DNA of 64,000 bases from CAYPTY01 sp964413935 (GCA_964413935.1 CAYPTY010000004.1:62001-126000); one strand, 5' to 3'. Counted from the first letter of the stretch, positions 8,760-18,281 are shown. The notes: a model not told the origin generated them from the sequence alone. Numbers and translations: made by a program.

Positions 8760-8787
8760 TTTGGTACTGATGTTTTTGGATTAGGTA

Positions 8788-11100
8788 TTATTTGATGTTG
8801 ATTGAAAGTCTTGCGTAGTACTGGGTTCCAAGTAAACCGGGCAGGAAGCGTGGATCGGTGTAGTTAAAAATGTTATCCGCTCCAACCTGCAGAGTGAAAC
8901 GCCGGTTAAAGGTTTTAGAAACAGATGCATCCCAGATCCAGTAGGGATCGGCGGTTTCAAATTCATCAAAACGGTTATTTCCGTTGATGTCGCCGATATT
9001 AAAGCTGCCCCGGTAGTTGGCCCGGATGCTGAACCGGGTATCGATTACCGGGTCGTTGACGAACAGTTTAATGTTGCCGCTTTCAGCCGAGCGGTTTTGA
9101 AGCTGCAGGCGTTTGGTTTCGGTTACAGTTACCAGCTGTCCGCCTTCAATTACGTTGCCTTCCACTTCGATCTCGCGACTGGCATCCAGATACTGGAAGC
9201 CGAAGGTCAGGTTAATGTCAAACCGGCTCTCAAAGTAGGCTGAGGGCTGCAGGCGTGTTTCCACTTCAAGGCCCTGGCTTCTGATCTCATCCAGATTGAA
9301 ATAGGAGAACACAAACTGATTACTGGTGCGAATAGCAATAGGCTGAAATTCGATCAGGTTCTGAACATTATTCCGGAAAGCATTCACCCGTATGGTGGTA
9401 GCGCGATCCGGATACAGGTCAAAGCCTGCATTTATGGCCAGGGAGGTTTCTGCATCAATATTCTGCAGCTGACTCTCTGAAACGATGATCTCCCGAAGCT
9501 GACCTCGTTCATCCAGACGGTTCAACCCGGCAACGGCATTGCGGGCTCCGAAAACAGAATAAGCAGCAACCGGATTATCGAAATCTAAAAAAAGCTGTCT
9601 GAAATCCGGAGCGCGGAAGCCGGTTCCGATTGAGGCCCGGGTGTGAATTTTGTCATTCAGTTTGTAAAGTGCAGAAAGTTTTGGAGTGAGCCGCTGATCA
9701 TATTCACTGTGATTGTCGAAACGGAAACCCCCGGTGAAGTTCAGCCTGCTGCCCGCAAACCACTCATGCTGAAGAAACATAAATGAATTGGTGAAGTCGG
9801 CCCCATCGGCATAGATATCTGCATTCAGGCTTTCGATATTTTGCCCGAAGCCCAGAGTGGTCAGGTTATTGCCATTCCATGCATATAGATTCTTGAATTC
9901 AATCTTCTGGAAATACTGCTCAAAATCATTGGACTGAAAAAGATCCGGATCCGTTGTGTCAAAATTACTGTAGCGGGTTTTGGTGTTGTAGCGACTGAGG
10001 TAGTAATCGGCTACAATGGTAAGCGGGATGTCAAATTCCACTTCTACACCCGGATTGAAGCTCAGGTCTGAGAGAATGTTATTAGATCCCACCTCTACCG
10101 TATCAGCCGGGGCGACCTCAAAGGGAAATGCATTTTCGATGTCCTCATAGTAATAGCGCAGGTTACTGAATAGTTTAACCCGGTCGTTCAGCTGATATTC
10201 ATTTTTGGTTCTGAAGGCTGTGCTGATGAGGCTTGGGGTGGAAGAGCCTGCTGCATCAGGTGAGTTTGAGAGGTTATTCCCGTCGGTTCCTTCCAGATTA
10301 AGGAAGGTGCTAGAACTGAAGTTTCCCTGCCTCAGGCCAATACGCGTCGAGGTCTGATAGGCATTGAAGTTACCGTAGCGAAGGTCGGCGTCTGCGGTAA
10401 AGGGTTTTGTGGCTTCTTCGGTGATGATATTGATCACACCCGCCAGTGCATCCGAACCCCAGATCGCCGATGATGGTCCTTTTACCACTTCGATCTGTTT
10501 CACATTTCCAACGTTAATCCGGCTGAGATCCAGTGTACCGGCAGAGCGACCAATCAGCGGCTCCCCATCCACGAGAATCAGAGTATAATCCGGGTCCAGA
10601 CCCTGAAGCTGAACCCCGGCACCAAAATTATTGACTACATTCAGCCCGGTTTGTTCATCCAGAATAGCATCCAAACGGGTTGAACCATTCAGTTGAATTT
10701 CCTCTTCGGGCACCACCGCGACCGGAGTGGGAATGGATTCCTGTTCACGTCTACTTCGCGTAGCCGTAACCACGGCAGCCTCACCAAAAAAGGTTTTTTC
10801 TTGGAGCATAATGATGATTTCATCCGCAGTTGGAAGCTCAATGTTTCGCCTAACCGTTTTATAACCAACCGCACTTATGATGAGGGTGTATTTACCAGCA
10901 GGAGCTTTTTGCAGTTCAAAGGTTCCGTCCAGATTTGTAGCCGTTCCATAAAAAGTGCCCTGCAAGAAAACACTGGCACCGATCACGGCTTCATCATTTT
11001 CGTCCAGCACCCGGCCGGAAAGTTGGGCGTCCTGACCCAGTGCGGTGAACGTTATTCCACAAAGCAGGAATAATAAAAAGCTGCGTAAAGTAAGCGACAT
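8788..11100 (-). CDS. TonB-dependent receptor, HmuR-like
   Basis: The 770-residue outer-membrane receptor has a signal peptide (1-22), a carboxypeptidase-regulatory-like domain (about 24-100, GRVLDENDEAVIGASVFL), a plug domain (about 115-230, with SIPTPVAVV and the WGSDALAGVINI motif) and a 22-strand barrel ending in the aromatic-terminated strand YYARLSINIK. The TonB box region is probably AAVVTATRS near residue 106. It imports a ligand, most likely heme or a siderophore-like compound, with the HmuY-like lipoprotein encoded next. A single promoter upstream of 11100 probably serves both genes, and the terminator at 8090-8117 ends the unit. Heme as substrate is inferred from the partner only. 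Confidence 0.9.
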   Translation of the reverse strand: MSLTLRSFLLFLLCGITFTALGQDAQLSGRVLDENDEAVIGASVFLQGTFYGTATNLDGTFELQKAPAGKYTLIISAVGYKTVRRNIELPTADEIIIMLQEKTFFGEAAVVTATRSRREQESIPTPVAVVPEEEIQLNGSTRLDAILDEQTGLNVVNNFGAGVQLQGLDPDYTLILVDGEPLIGRSAGTLDLSRINVGNVKQIEVVKGPSSAIWGSDALAGVINIITEEATKPFTADADLRYGNFNAYQTSTRIGLRQGNFSSSTFLNLEGTDGNNLSNSPDAAGSSTPSLISTAFRTKNEYQLNDRVKLFSNLRYYYEDIENAFPFEVAPADTVEVGSNNILSDLSFNPGVEVEFDIPLTIVADYYLSRYNTKTRYSNFDTTDPDLFQSNDFEQYFQKIEFKNLYAWNGNNLTTLGFGQNIESLNADIYADGADFTNSFMFLQHEWFAGSRLNFTGGFRFDNHSEYDQRLTPKLSALYKLNDKIHTRASIGTGFRAPDFRQLFLDFDNPVAAYSVFGARNAVAGLNRLDERGQLREIIVSESQLQNIDAETSLAINAGFDLYPDRATTIRVNAFRNNVQNLIEFQPIAIRTSNQFVFSYFNLDEIRSQGLEVETRLQPSAYFESRFDINLTFGFQYLDASREIEVEGNVIEGGQLVTVTETKRLQLQNRSAESGNIKLFVNDPVIDTRFSIRANYRGSFNIGDINGNNRFDEFETADPYWIWDASVSKTFNRRFTLQVGADNIFNYTDPRFLPGLLGTQYYARLSINIK

Positions 11101-11198
11101 CTAATCTTTGTGTTGATCTGCTCTTGTTGACGAATTAGCTATGTCACAAAGAAAAGAGCCTTATATGAAGACTTTATGAAGAATAAATCTAAATAAGA

Positions 11199-11480
11199 TT
11201 ATTCAGAGATTTCTACACCTTTCCAGAATGCCACATGATCTTTGATCTGACTGGCCGCATCTTTGGGCTCCGGGTAAAACCAGGCTGCATTTTGATTGTT
11301 TTCACCATCAACTTCGAGGCTGTAGTAGCTGGCCACGCCCTTCCACGGGCAGGTTGTGGTGTGATTGCTTTCTTTAAAATATGTTTTGTTCACTGATTCA
11401 GGAGGGAAGTAGTGATTACCTTCAACAACCTCGGTTTGATCTGATTCTGCAAGTACTTTTCCGTTCCAGATGGCTTTCAT
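11199..11480 (-). CDS. DUF427 domain protein
   Basis: The 93-residue protein is the size of a single DUF427 domain and shows its signature: KAIWNGKVLAES at the start, NHYFPPESV, then HTTTCPWKGVASYYSLEVDG and the terminal AWFYPEPK/HVAFWKGVE. The TxCPxKG motif with Cys44-Pro-Trp-Lys is typical. The biochemical role of the family is unknown. The start codon overlaps the end of the DUF423 gene by four bases (ATGA type), so it is the last gene of a tightly coupled three-gene string with DUF423 and the CDGSH protein. Confidence 0.9.
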   Translation of the reverse strand: MKAIWNGKVLAESDQTEVVEGNHYFPPESVNKTYFKESNHTTTCPWKGVASYYSLEVDGENNQNAAWFYPEPKDAASQIKDHVAFWKGVEISE

Positions 11481-11881
11481 AAAGGGTCCTGTTTTTTAGC
11501 ATCTTCATTTTTAATGTAATGGTACGCCAGTAAAAACCATCCGATGATGAATGAAATTCCACCAATGGGCGTGATGGCACCCAGCACCGGGGTATCGGTT
11601 AAGACGAGAGCGTAGAGACTTCCCGAAAAGATGATCATCCCCACAAAGAAGAAAGCCGCTGAAATGCGAATCCGCTTACCATTCGAAGGGTCTTGTTTCA
11701 GAGCCAGTCCACAGAATAAGAGAGCCAGTCCGTGCACAAAGTGATAGAGCACGGCGGTTTCCCAGGTTTCAAGGGCTTTGGCTGTTACGGAATCTTCCAG
11801 AGCGTGCGCTCCAAATGCTCCCAGCATCACTCCAAGCCCAAGGAGAACAGCTGAGGCGGAAAGAATTCGGTTGGCATTCAT
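11477..11881 (-). CDS. DUF423 small membrane protein
   Basis: The 134-residue protein has four transmembrane segments. The DUF423 hallmark LGVMLGAFGAHAL sits at residues 16-28, then the WETAVLYHFVHGLALL helix, GMIIFSGSLY, and PIGGISFIIGWFLL. Proteins of this family (YgdD in E. coli) are inner-membrane proteins of unknown function. Length and topology are normal. The gene overlaps both neighbours by four bases, the CDGSH protein upstream and DUF427 downstream, so the three are translationally coupled. The genes' association does not by itself reveal a role. Confidence 0.9.
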   Translation of the reverse strand: MNANRILSASAVLLGLGVMLGAFGAHALEDSVTAKALETWETAVLYHFVHGLALLFCGLALKQDPSNGKRIRISAAFFFVGMIIFSGSLYALVLTDTPVLGAITPIGGISFIIGWFLLAYHYIKNEDAKKQDPL

Positions 11882-12534
11882 TCTGCTGTGAAACCGACAT
11901 CTTTGTGTGAACCGTCACAGAAGGGTTTATTCTGTGAAGCTCCGCATCGGCAGAGGCTCATTTTCTTTCCCGTATTCATGCGTTGATCGCCACCAATCAT
12001 TTCGTACTTACCCTCAATGCCGTAAGGTGCGTTAGGGAAAACGGTGATCTGAAGTTCACCACCGGTTTCATCGGTTTTTTCAAGCTCAAGCCGGTCGGTT
12101 GCATAACCCACTCCGCATTGCCATTCACTCTTTATGTGGGAATTATCGCAGTAGGGCTTGTTCTGAGATAGCCCGCACCGGCACAGGGCTGCACGGGTTT
12201 CGCGGGCAACGACTTCTCCATCCAGATTCTTGATAAGCAGATCCCCTTCTACATAAACCGGGCCATCTTCAACCAGGGTGATGGTATTTTTTGAAGGCGC
12301 TTTTTCCTCTTCCCCTCCATCCAGGCGTTCGTACTGCAAAGCGCCGGTTGGGCAGCGATGGATTACTTCGGCCACTTTATCTGCATCAGCCTGATCGGGT
12401 TGAATCCAGGGACGCTGATCAGCATTAAATACTTCGGGGAGTCCTTTCACGCATTCTTCTGCATGAATACACTTCACCTTGTCCCAGGTTACTTTGATTT
12501 TCTCTGATTCGTAGGTAAATATTTTTTCCGGCAT
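11878..12534 (-). CDS. CDGSH iron-sulfur protein fused to a mononuclear-cluster ferredoxin-like domain
   Basis: The 218-residue protein has three parts. The N-terminal region (about 1-70) is a divergent 4Fe-4S single-cluster domain (Fer4_19 type), with Cys residues in CIHAEECV and RCPTGAL. Two CDGSH zinc-finger-like motifs follow, each with three Cys and one His for a 2Fe-2S cluster: CRCGLSQNKPYCDNSH and CRCGASQNKPFCDGSH. It is therefore a likely electron-transfer or iron-sulfur storage protein of the cytosol. The fusion of one ferredoxin-like domain and two CDGSH modules is known in this phylum. It is the first gene of the DUF423-DUF427 overlap group. Confidence 0.92.
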   Translation of the reverse strand: MPEKIFTYESEKIKVTWDKVKCIHAEECVKGLPEVFNADQRPWIQPDQADADKVAEVIHRCPTGALQYERLDGGEEEKAPSKNTITLVEDGPVYVEGDLLIKNLDGEVVARETRAALCRCGLSQNKPYCDNSHIKSEWQCGVGYATDRLELEKTDETGGELQITVFPNAPYGIEGKYEMIGGDQRMNTGKKMSLCRCGASQNKPFCDGSHKDVGFTAE

Positions 12535-12546
12535 ATAGAGGGGCTT

Positions 12547-13305
12547 TTATCTGAGGGTAACTTCGATGTTTTCATTAATAATGCGCGAAACTTCAAGAAG
12601 CTCGCCGTCATTAAATAACTCATTGATCATCATGAAGTCAACCGTATCCGATGCCGGTTTGTAATTAATGTAATTCTGGAAGAGTATTCCTTCGATGCGT
12701 GTGGAATTCAGTACCGCCCGGAATCTCATGCCACCTCCATCCACAAAAAACTGATAGGCCAGATAATCCATTCTGAAATCATCGGTATCAAACCAGTAGA
12801 GATAAATATCCCTGTAGTCGTCTCCGCCCCCTTCCTGCTGAAAGGTGACTTTAAGCTCATGGTAGGTTTTATCCTTGATTTCCGTGGTTCCCAGATATTC
12901 CTTGACCACAGCTTCATCATTCAGATTGTATGGCAGAAAGGTGAAATAATGCACTGAGTTCACAGAACTGCTGTAAGCTGAATCTTTTTCGGCATCCAGC
13001 TCAGTGTATTTGCCATCTATGTAACGGTTGAGGCCGTCATTGCTGAGGCTGTCGGTGATTTCCCGGCCTGCAGAATCTGTCTGGGTTCGGGTGTATGTAA
13101 AAAGGCCGTTTTCCCGGTCGTAGCTGTAATCGAAGTTACGGAAGGCGTAGGCGATGCGGGCATTGTTCAGGGCATCAAGTCCATGAAATTCAATGGACTG
13201 GTCTACAATATTTTGTGCGGTTAGTTCAAGATTCTTATCCCGGTTTTCACTTTGGGTACAGGAGGTGGTGAAACCTGCTAACAGAATAAATAAGAAGAGT
13301 CGCAT
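12547..13305 (-). CDS. DUF6503-like lipoprotein
   Basis: I take the start at the ATG at 13305 (252 residues), because the longer reading begins with GTG and because the signal peptide MRLFLFILLAGFTTSC then fits a lipobox with Cys16. The mature protein opens with a helix ending in HGLDALNNARIAYAFR, like outer-membrane lipoprotein-carrier-type folds, then alternates strands (FTYTRTQTDS, YRDIYLYWFD, MDYLAYQFF). It matches what is called DUF6503 in Bacteroidota. This suggests a lipid-binding, LolA-like half barrel, but the role is unproven. It lies 12 bases upstream of the CDGSH gene on the same strand and 62 bases downstream of the copper chaperone gene. Confidence 0.7.
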   Translation of the reverse strand: MRLFLFILLAGFTTSCTQSENRDKNLELTAQNIVDQSIEFHGLDALNNARIAYAFRNFDYSYDRENGLFTYTRTQTDSAGREITDSLSNDGLNRYIDGKYTELDAEKDSAYSSSVNSVHYFTFLPYNLNDEAVVKEYLGTTEIKDKTYHELKVTFQQEGGGDDYRDIYLYWFDTDDFRMDYLAYQFFVDGGGMRFRAVLNSTRIEGILFQNYINYKPASDTVDFMMINELFNDGELLEVSRIINENIEVTLR

Positions 13306-13367
13306 ATACTGATTTTGGGTTGACACTCAACTTACGAAATCTGCCAACCCTTTGAATCACAATCTGA

Positions 13368-13832
13368 TCACATGCCACCCGGAGTGCGAACGGGGGCTTG
13401 CAGCTGAATTCTGCCTTTCTGCCTGAATTCAAGTTCAAAACGTACTGTATCTCCCGCGCTTATGCCTTCTTTCATTCCCAGGAACATGATATGCTTTCCA
13501 CCCGGTTTCAGAACGGTGGAGGTCATGGGTTCCAGAATAATTTCCGGGATTCTGCGCATGCCCATGATTCCATCTTCAGCGGTGTATGATTCATGAATCT
13601 GCACATCTTCGGCAATATCGGAATAAGCATTGATGAGGGTATCGGCCTGGGTAGTTCCGTTCTCGATCAGGAGATAAGCGGCGGTGTTGGAACCGGCTGC
13701 CGCAGGCCTGGCCCACATATCGATGGTTTTTATCTGATCATGGCTGATGCTGTTGCCGGCATCTTCTTCAGCTTTTTTGTTTTCACATGCAAGCAGGCTG
13801 AGCGAGAGTATTGCAAAGAGGAGGTAACGCAT
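13368..13832 (-). CDS. PCu(A)C copper chaperone lipoprotein
   Basis: The 154-residue lipoprotein (lipobox LLAC, Cys16) carries the PCu(A)C signature His-x(n)-Met-x21-His-x-Met: His80, Met92, His114 and Met116, in GIMGMRR and GGKHIMFLGM. It also has the typical DMWARPAAAGSNTAAYL opening strand. Such proteins bind Cu(I) in the periplasm and deliver it to the CuA centre of cytochrome c oxidase. The gene overlaps the SCO gene by one base (TAATG), and SCO proteins act in the same pathway, so the pair is a copper-insertion unit. All four ligands are present, so it should be functional. Confidence 0.93.
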   Translation of the reverse strand: MRYLLFAILSLSLLACENKKAEEDAGNSISHDQIKTIDMWARPAAAGSNTAAYLLIENGTTQADTLINAYSDIAEDVQIHESYTAEDGIMGMRRIPEIILEPMTSTVLKPGGKHIMFLGMKEGISAGDTVRFELEFRQKGRIQLQAPVRTPGGM

Positions 13833-14425
13833 TATCGTAGTTTGTTAAGGTCTTCAATGATGATATCGGGCGGAGTCATACTGCCGCCGTATTCATACAC
13901 CCAGCGGCCTTTGGTATCCAGCACAATGATTTTATCGGAGTGATTCAGGAAGTAAATCTCACGGCCATCGGGCGTGGTTTGGGTCATGGACACCTGCGTA
14001 CGCACTTTTACCCGATCCAACAGTTTCTGAACATTGGTGGTGTCTCCGGTGAGCATACGGAAGTCATTATTCAGCCCGAATGCCTCATGGTAACGGTGCA
14101 ATACGGCAGGGGTATCACGCTCTGGATCAAAAGACAGTGCGATGAAGGTTACGTCATCGGGATTGTCCATTTCAAGCTGAATCTTTTTCAGGTTTCCGGT
14201 TACCAGCGGACAAATATCCGGGCAGTTGGTATACACGAAACCCATCACCAGATGCTGCCCTTCAAAATCGTCCGGGAAGGTGACTTCAGCACTATCCTGA
14301 TCCACCAGAGTTACAGAGAAATCCTTCAGCACGTCTATGGCTTCCGGCTCAGAGCAGGCAGCAAACAGGATCAACAGGCTTAGCACTGCGCTGAACTTGA
14401 AAAGGGTAAATGAAAGAGGATTCAT
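13832..14425 (-). CDS. SCO1/SenC-family copper metallochaperone
   Basis: The longer reading starts at 14464, but the ATG at 14425 places a lipoprotein signal peptide (LLILFAAC, Cys24) correctly and gives 197 residues. The thioredoxin-like fold shows the copper-binding CPDIC motif (Cys68 and Cys72), the TFIALSFDPERDTP strand typical of SCO proteins, and the third ligand His in FLNHSDKIIVLD. SCO proteins assemble the CuA site of cytochrome oxidase and may reduce its cysteines. The stop overlaps the start of the PCu(A)C gene by one base. The oxidase genes are not in the window. Confidence 0.94.
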   Translation of the reverse strand: MNPLSFTLFKFSAVLSLLILFAACSEPEAIDVLKDFSVTLVDQDSAEVTFPDDFEGQHLVMGFVYTNCPDICPLVTGNLKKIQLEMDNPDDVTFIALSFDPERDTPAVLHRYHEAFGLNNDFRMLTGDTTNVQKLLDRVKVRTQVSMTQTTPDGREIYFLNHSDKIIVLDTKGRWVYEYGGSMTPPDIIIEDLNKLR

Positions 14426-14481
14426 GAGTGTGCTTTTGATTGAGGTGTGAAAATGCATCCCCAATGTTAATTTTTTATGAA

Positions 14482-14937
14482 TCAGGCCATATACCAGATT
14501 CCGAAACTGGCCACGCTGCAGAACAGGAAAATGAAGTAGGCCTGTTTAATGGGTTTTAGGGGTAAATGATTATGTACGGGCTCTTCCTGAAAAAAGGCAA
14601 GAAGCTCTTCCCGTAACTGTTTTTCAGATTCGCTTAACTCACTTTCTGATTTCAGCAGCACTTCTACTTTGCCATCAACTCTTTCCATGGTGGCATTCAG
14701 AAAGCCGGCAATGGTGCGCTCATCTATTTTGCCCACATTACTGGCAATCAGGTATGCAGGAACCCCCACCACAAAGATGGCAATACTCACCAGTGATTTT
14801 TCATACACGGTCAGATAAACGAATTCTCCGATGAGCATACTCACAAAAGCTCCCAGCCCAAAGATGCAGAGCAGAGCGCTGAGTATAAGGCGAAGCTTCC
14901 AGTTGTTAAGTCCGTCGGTCAGGATATTGTTTTCCAA
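14482..14937 (-). CDS. Membrane protein of unknown function next to SCO
   Basis: The 151-residue protein has two transmembrane segments near the N-terminus (about 14-36 and 44-66), a charged helical stretch rich in Lys/Glu (VDGKVEVLLKSESELSESEK), and a third hydrophobic segment at the C-terminus (AYFIFLFCSVASFGIWYM). No motif is recognised. The gene lies 56 bases upstream of the SCO start on the same strand, so it may be the first gene of the copper-delivery transcript. Similar unnamed membrane proteins are seen beside SCO in relatives, but I cannot confirm that here. Confidence 0.6.
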   Translation of the reverse strand: MENNILTDGLNNWKLRLILSALLCIFGLGAFVSMLIGEFVYLTVYEKSLVSIAIFVVGVPAYLIASNVGKIDERTIAGFLNATMERVDGKVEVLLKSESELSESEKQLREELLAFFQEEPVHNHLPLKPIKQAYFIFLFCSVASFGIWYMA

Positions 14938-14985
14938 TGATCTCTCTATTCTAAAAGTGAACCAAAAATTACTAAGAAGCTGACT

Positions 14986-16263
14986 TTATTGCTCTCTTTT
15001 CTCAGTCAAAGTTAGCATTAGTGATTGGGCCGCAAAACGGCTGACCTTCATCAGCTTTACCCTATCGATGTTATCATCCACCTCGTAGGTAAGTGCATCC
15101 GCATCAAAGGTTTTGAATAGCCAGTTCTTGAAAATAGGTGAGGAAGTATCAAAGGGTTCAACCCGAATCTGAACATCCGGGTTTTCATCAATAATTTGTT
15201 GGATCCAGGGGTAGGTAATGTCCCCTTTTGGTTTTTCAATCTCCGGAAGAATAGGATAAAAGAGGTTCTCGTCTGTGGAGTGGAAATCGATACCATACAG
15301 GATATCACCTCCTGATTCCGCATAGGCGGTTATAGCCTGGCTCACCTGTCGGGTTTCGGGTTGATTAAAATTTTCCCAGTCGCGGTTCAGGTCCACGCCA
15401 CCGGCATTATAGCGCCAGTGTCCGCCGTCAGAACCATCCGGATTCACCATGGGATAGACCAGTATCCTGAATTTTTTTCTGAAGGTTACCGCCAGGTCTG
15501 ATGTTCCGGTTAATTCATCCAGAAAATAACGGGAGGCCAGATAACCTGTAATTTCCGGGGGATGCTGCCTTGCAACAACCACCAGGGTTGCAGATTCACC
15601 TTCCTCAGTTTCATCGATTTCCATTTGCACGAGTGGCCGGTTCTGATGACTGTAGCCGATGGTATCCACCGTGACAAAAGTCAGATTACTTTTCGAGCTG
15701 ATCCAATCCTGCATTTCCGGATAGGTATAAATTTCCTGGGCACTCAGGTGAAGGGTGTCTCTATTCAGTTCCAGATCCAGTTCAATACAGCCACAGGCGG
15801 TGTCTTCCCGCACAAGGTCTTCCGGATAGGGATCCCAGTCGACACCGTCATAACTGAATTTCGGATAATAGCGATGTTCTCCCGATTCATAATCTATGCG
15901 CAGGCGGATGCGGGTGCCGTCTTCGCTCCAGATTTTAAAAGCATACCAGGGACTATTGTTTATGGGAGCCAGCTCGGGCTGAATCAATACGCGGTAGAGA
16001 CTGTCGCCCTGCAGCTGGAAATCACTGAGCCGGGCCGCCGGGAACTCATTGCTTACCCAAACACGGGGCTGCCCGGCACCAATCAGTCTTCGGGGCTGTT
16101 CATCTACTTCTTTGTCGATGGTGTTGGTGACATCGGGGGGATCGTAGTCAAAGCCGGTAAATTTTTCACTGCTCTTACAGCCTGCGATCAGAAAAACACT
16201 GATGATGATGAAGATTGAAGATGTATGCCCTGATTGAAACATCCCTTTACTGATGGGGTTCAT
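14986..16263 (-). CDS. M14-family zinc carboxypeptidase lipoprotein
   Basis: Starting at the ATG at 16263 gives 425 residues with a lipoprotein signal (FLIAGC, Cys29). The N-terminal half (to about residue 180) is a beta-sandwich domain as found in cytosolic/AGBL-type M14 enzymes. The catalytic domain shows the zinc pair His-x-x-Glu (RQHPPEITG), the substrate-binding NPDG with GVDLNRDWENF, the third zinc ligand in GIDFHSTDEN and the general base in ALTYEVDDN. All key residues are present, so it should cleave C-terminal residues from peptides or cell-wall peptides outside the inner membrane. It is divergent from tamA. Confidence 0.9.
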   Translation of the reverse strand: MNPISKGMFQSGHTSSIFIIISVFLIAGCKSSEKFTGFDYDPPDVTNTIDKEVDEQPRRLIGAGQPRVWVSNEFPAARLSDFQLQGDSLYRVLIQPELAPINNSPWYAFKIWSEDGTRIRLRIDYESGEHRYYPKFSYDGVDWDPYPEDLVREDTACGCIELDLELNRDTLHLSAQEIYTYPEMQDWISSKSNLTFVTVDTIGYSHQNRPLVQMEIDETEEGESATLVVVARQHPPEITGYLASRYFLDELTGTSDLAVTFRKKFRILVYPMVNPDGSDGGHWRYNAGGVDLNRDWENFNQPETRQVSQAITAYAESGGDILYGIDFHSTDENLFYPILPEIEKPKGDITYPWIQQIIDENPDVQIRVEPFDTSSPIFKNWLFKTFDADALTYEVDDNIDRVKLMKVSRFAAQSLMLTLTEKREQ

Positions 16264-16331
16264 TTCTGATGAATACTTTAGGATATGCAAATATAGTCAA
16301 ATATCTTAGTGTTACCCGGGTTGATTTCACT

Positions 16332-18281
16332 ATGCAGAACATTCTAAACCAACATATTCAGTACGTCGCGGCTATCGTACTTCTGAATCTTATCTGTATT
16401 TCTGCATCATCTGCACAGTCGGCTAAAAGCCCGGGCTGGGATGTCAAAATTGTGGGCAATAAAACCTACTCCGAACTGGTGCTGAAAAGCATTCTTGCCA
16501 TCGAGGGAAAAAGCTTCATCGAAAGAATTACTACACTGAATGTGGACAACAGGGGATATACCCGGGAGGAGGCAGAAAGGGATCGGATCCGGCTTATGCG
16601 CTTTTACCAGCGCCGTGGATTTCCGGATATAAAAGTTGATCTGAATATTGAACTGGATGAACAAAAAAACAGGTTCAATGTCGTTTTTACCCTGGAGGAG
16701 GGCAGGCCCATCCTTATTCAGGAAGTTTATTCAATATGCAGGGCCTCCGCTCAAGACAGTACCGAAATTTATAACAGCCGGCGATTCAGCCGCACCATGA
16801 GACGCTTGTCGTACCGGGAAGGCCGACGTTTTGAGGAAGTAAAACAGTCTGAAGTACAGGGACGCATCATCGAGGCGCTGAACAACCTGGGCTATTACCG
16901 GGCCAGCTCTGGTGTGAGTTATTCCATCGACAGCCTGAATTACTCGGCAGAGGTTCGCATCGAAATTGACCCTGGGGAAAAGGTTTATGTGGATTCCATC
17001 TATGTTTCCGGCACCGAGGAAATCAAGGATCGGTATTATCTGCATGAAACGGGCATCAACCCGGGAGATCTTTACAGTAAGGGGGATCTGGAAAACGCGC
17101 AGCGCGAGTTATACAACCATCATATGGTCCGTTTTGTAACCGTGGACGTGATTGAGAAAGAGCAGCCGGATCTGGTAGACCTGCAATTCAATGTTTATGA
17201 AAGAGACCTGCGATCTTTGCAATACAGTGTTGGCGTTGGTTTTGACCGCGATCTGAACAATGAGTTCATTGAGGCTTTGAGGCAAATCCGCGGACAGGTT
17301 TCCTGGAGCTACCGGGATGCGTCCAACCGCGGACATCGCTTTCAGACAACCATCCGGGCATCCGGCTTTGATCAGGGGATCAACTTCAATTATCTCTTCC
17401 CTTACATCTTCAATACCAAAAGTTCCATCCTGCTGGTTTCCAGCTTTGAACATCTGATTGAACCCTCCTATGAAATTATCACAGGCGGTTTGCAGGGCAA
17501 CTTCATCTATCAGTATACGCGGCTTTTGACGACTACCCTGGGTTATGAATTTACGGTTAACAATCAGCTGACCCGAAACGCACAGGAGCAGTTACCGGAT
17601 TCGGTGCTGAACTATAATGTTTCCTCTCTTTCGGTTTCGGCTCTCTATAGGGACCGGGTTTTCGCCAATCGCGAAGGCTGGATTATTCAGCCCTATTTGG
17701 AATATTCAGGCCCATTCGGGGAAGCGGATTACACCTTTCAGAAAGTAGCGATGGATATACGAAGGCTGGAGCGCCTTGGCAACAGCCTATCATTTGCAGC
17801 CCGTGTGCAGGGCGGGATGATCAACTACGCAGGGCAGGATTCACTTCCACAGAATATTCGTTTTTTTAACGGAGGTACGAGCAAGGTGAGAGGATATGCC
17901 CGTGATCAGCTGGGTCCTAAACGGCCGGTATTTAACGAAGCCGGAGACTTTGCCCTCTATCTTCCGGTGGGTGGCCGGGCGACCTACACCTTTTCGGTAG
18001 AGCTGAGGCAGCGCATCGACAAGCTGATCAAGGGGGTGGAAATTACCGGCTTTCTGGATGGAGGAGCCCTCTGGCGAAATGTGAGTGATGTGAATCTGGA
18101 TGCTACCCGTTTTGGCACGGGAGGCGGGATCCGGTACCGCTCACCCATTGGCCCGATTCGTATCGAGTTTGCACATAAAGTTAATCCCACCCTGCAGGAC
18201 AAGAACTTTTTCAATGGGCAGGATTTCGGAAATTTCTGGGACCGGAACCGGATTCACTTCAGCGTGGGGTCTTCATTCTGA
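16332..18281 (+). CDS. TamA/BamA-family Omp85 outer-membrane protein
   Basis: The upstream in-frame ATG at 16269 would add a poor leader. The ATG at 16332 gives a clean signal peptide (ending SASSAQS) and 649 residues. Three POTRA-like repeats occupy about 35-290 (WDVKIVGNKTYS, FTLEEGRPI, IEIDPGEKVYVDSIYVSG). A 16-strand Omp85 barrel follows, with the conserved NGGTSKVRGY motif (VRGY) and the terminal strand FSVGSSF ending in Phe. With the TamB-like protein overlapping downstream it should form a TAM-type complex that inserts or assembles outer-membrane proteins or moves phospholipids. The gene is divergent from the M14 peptidase across 68 bases. Confidence 0.93.
   Translation: MQNILNQHIQYVAAIVLLNLICISASSAQSAKSPGWDVKIVGNKTYSELVLKSILAIEGKSFIERITTLNVDNRGYTREEAERDRIRLMRFYQRRGFPDIKVDLNIELDEQKNRFNVVFTLEEGRPILIQEVYSICRASAQDSTEIYNSRRFSRTMRRLSYREGRRFEEVKQSEVQGRIIEALNNLGYYRASSGVSYSIDSLNYSAEVRIEIDPGEKVYVDSIYVSGTEEIKDRYYLHETGINPGDLYSKGDLENAQRELYNHHMVRFVTVDVIEKEQPDLVDLQFNVYERDLRSLQYSVGVGFDRDLNNEFIEALRQIRGQVSWSYRDASNRGHRFQTTIRASGFDQGINFNYLFPYIFNTKSSILLVSSFEHLIEPSYEIITGGLQGNFIYQYTRLLTTTLGYEFTVNNQLTRNAQEQLPDSVLNYNVSSLSVSALYRDRVFANREGWIIQPYLEYSGPFGEADYTFQKVAMDIRRLERLGNSLSFAARVQGGMINYAGQDSLPQNIRFFNGGTSKVRGYARDQLGPKRPVFNEAGDFALYLPVGGRATYTFSVELRQRIDKLIKGVEITGFLDGGALWRNVSDVNLDATRFGTGGGIRYRSPIGPIRIEFAHKVNPTLQDKNFFNGQDFGNFWDRNRIHFSVGSSF

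Noticed and set aside
15562..16218. Plus-strand 218-residue frame
   Set aside because: Antisense to the M14 peptidase, whose zinc motifs are complete.
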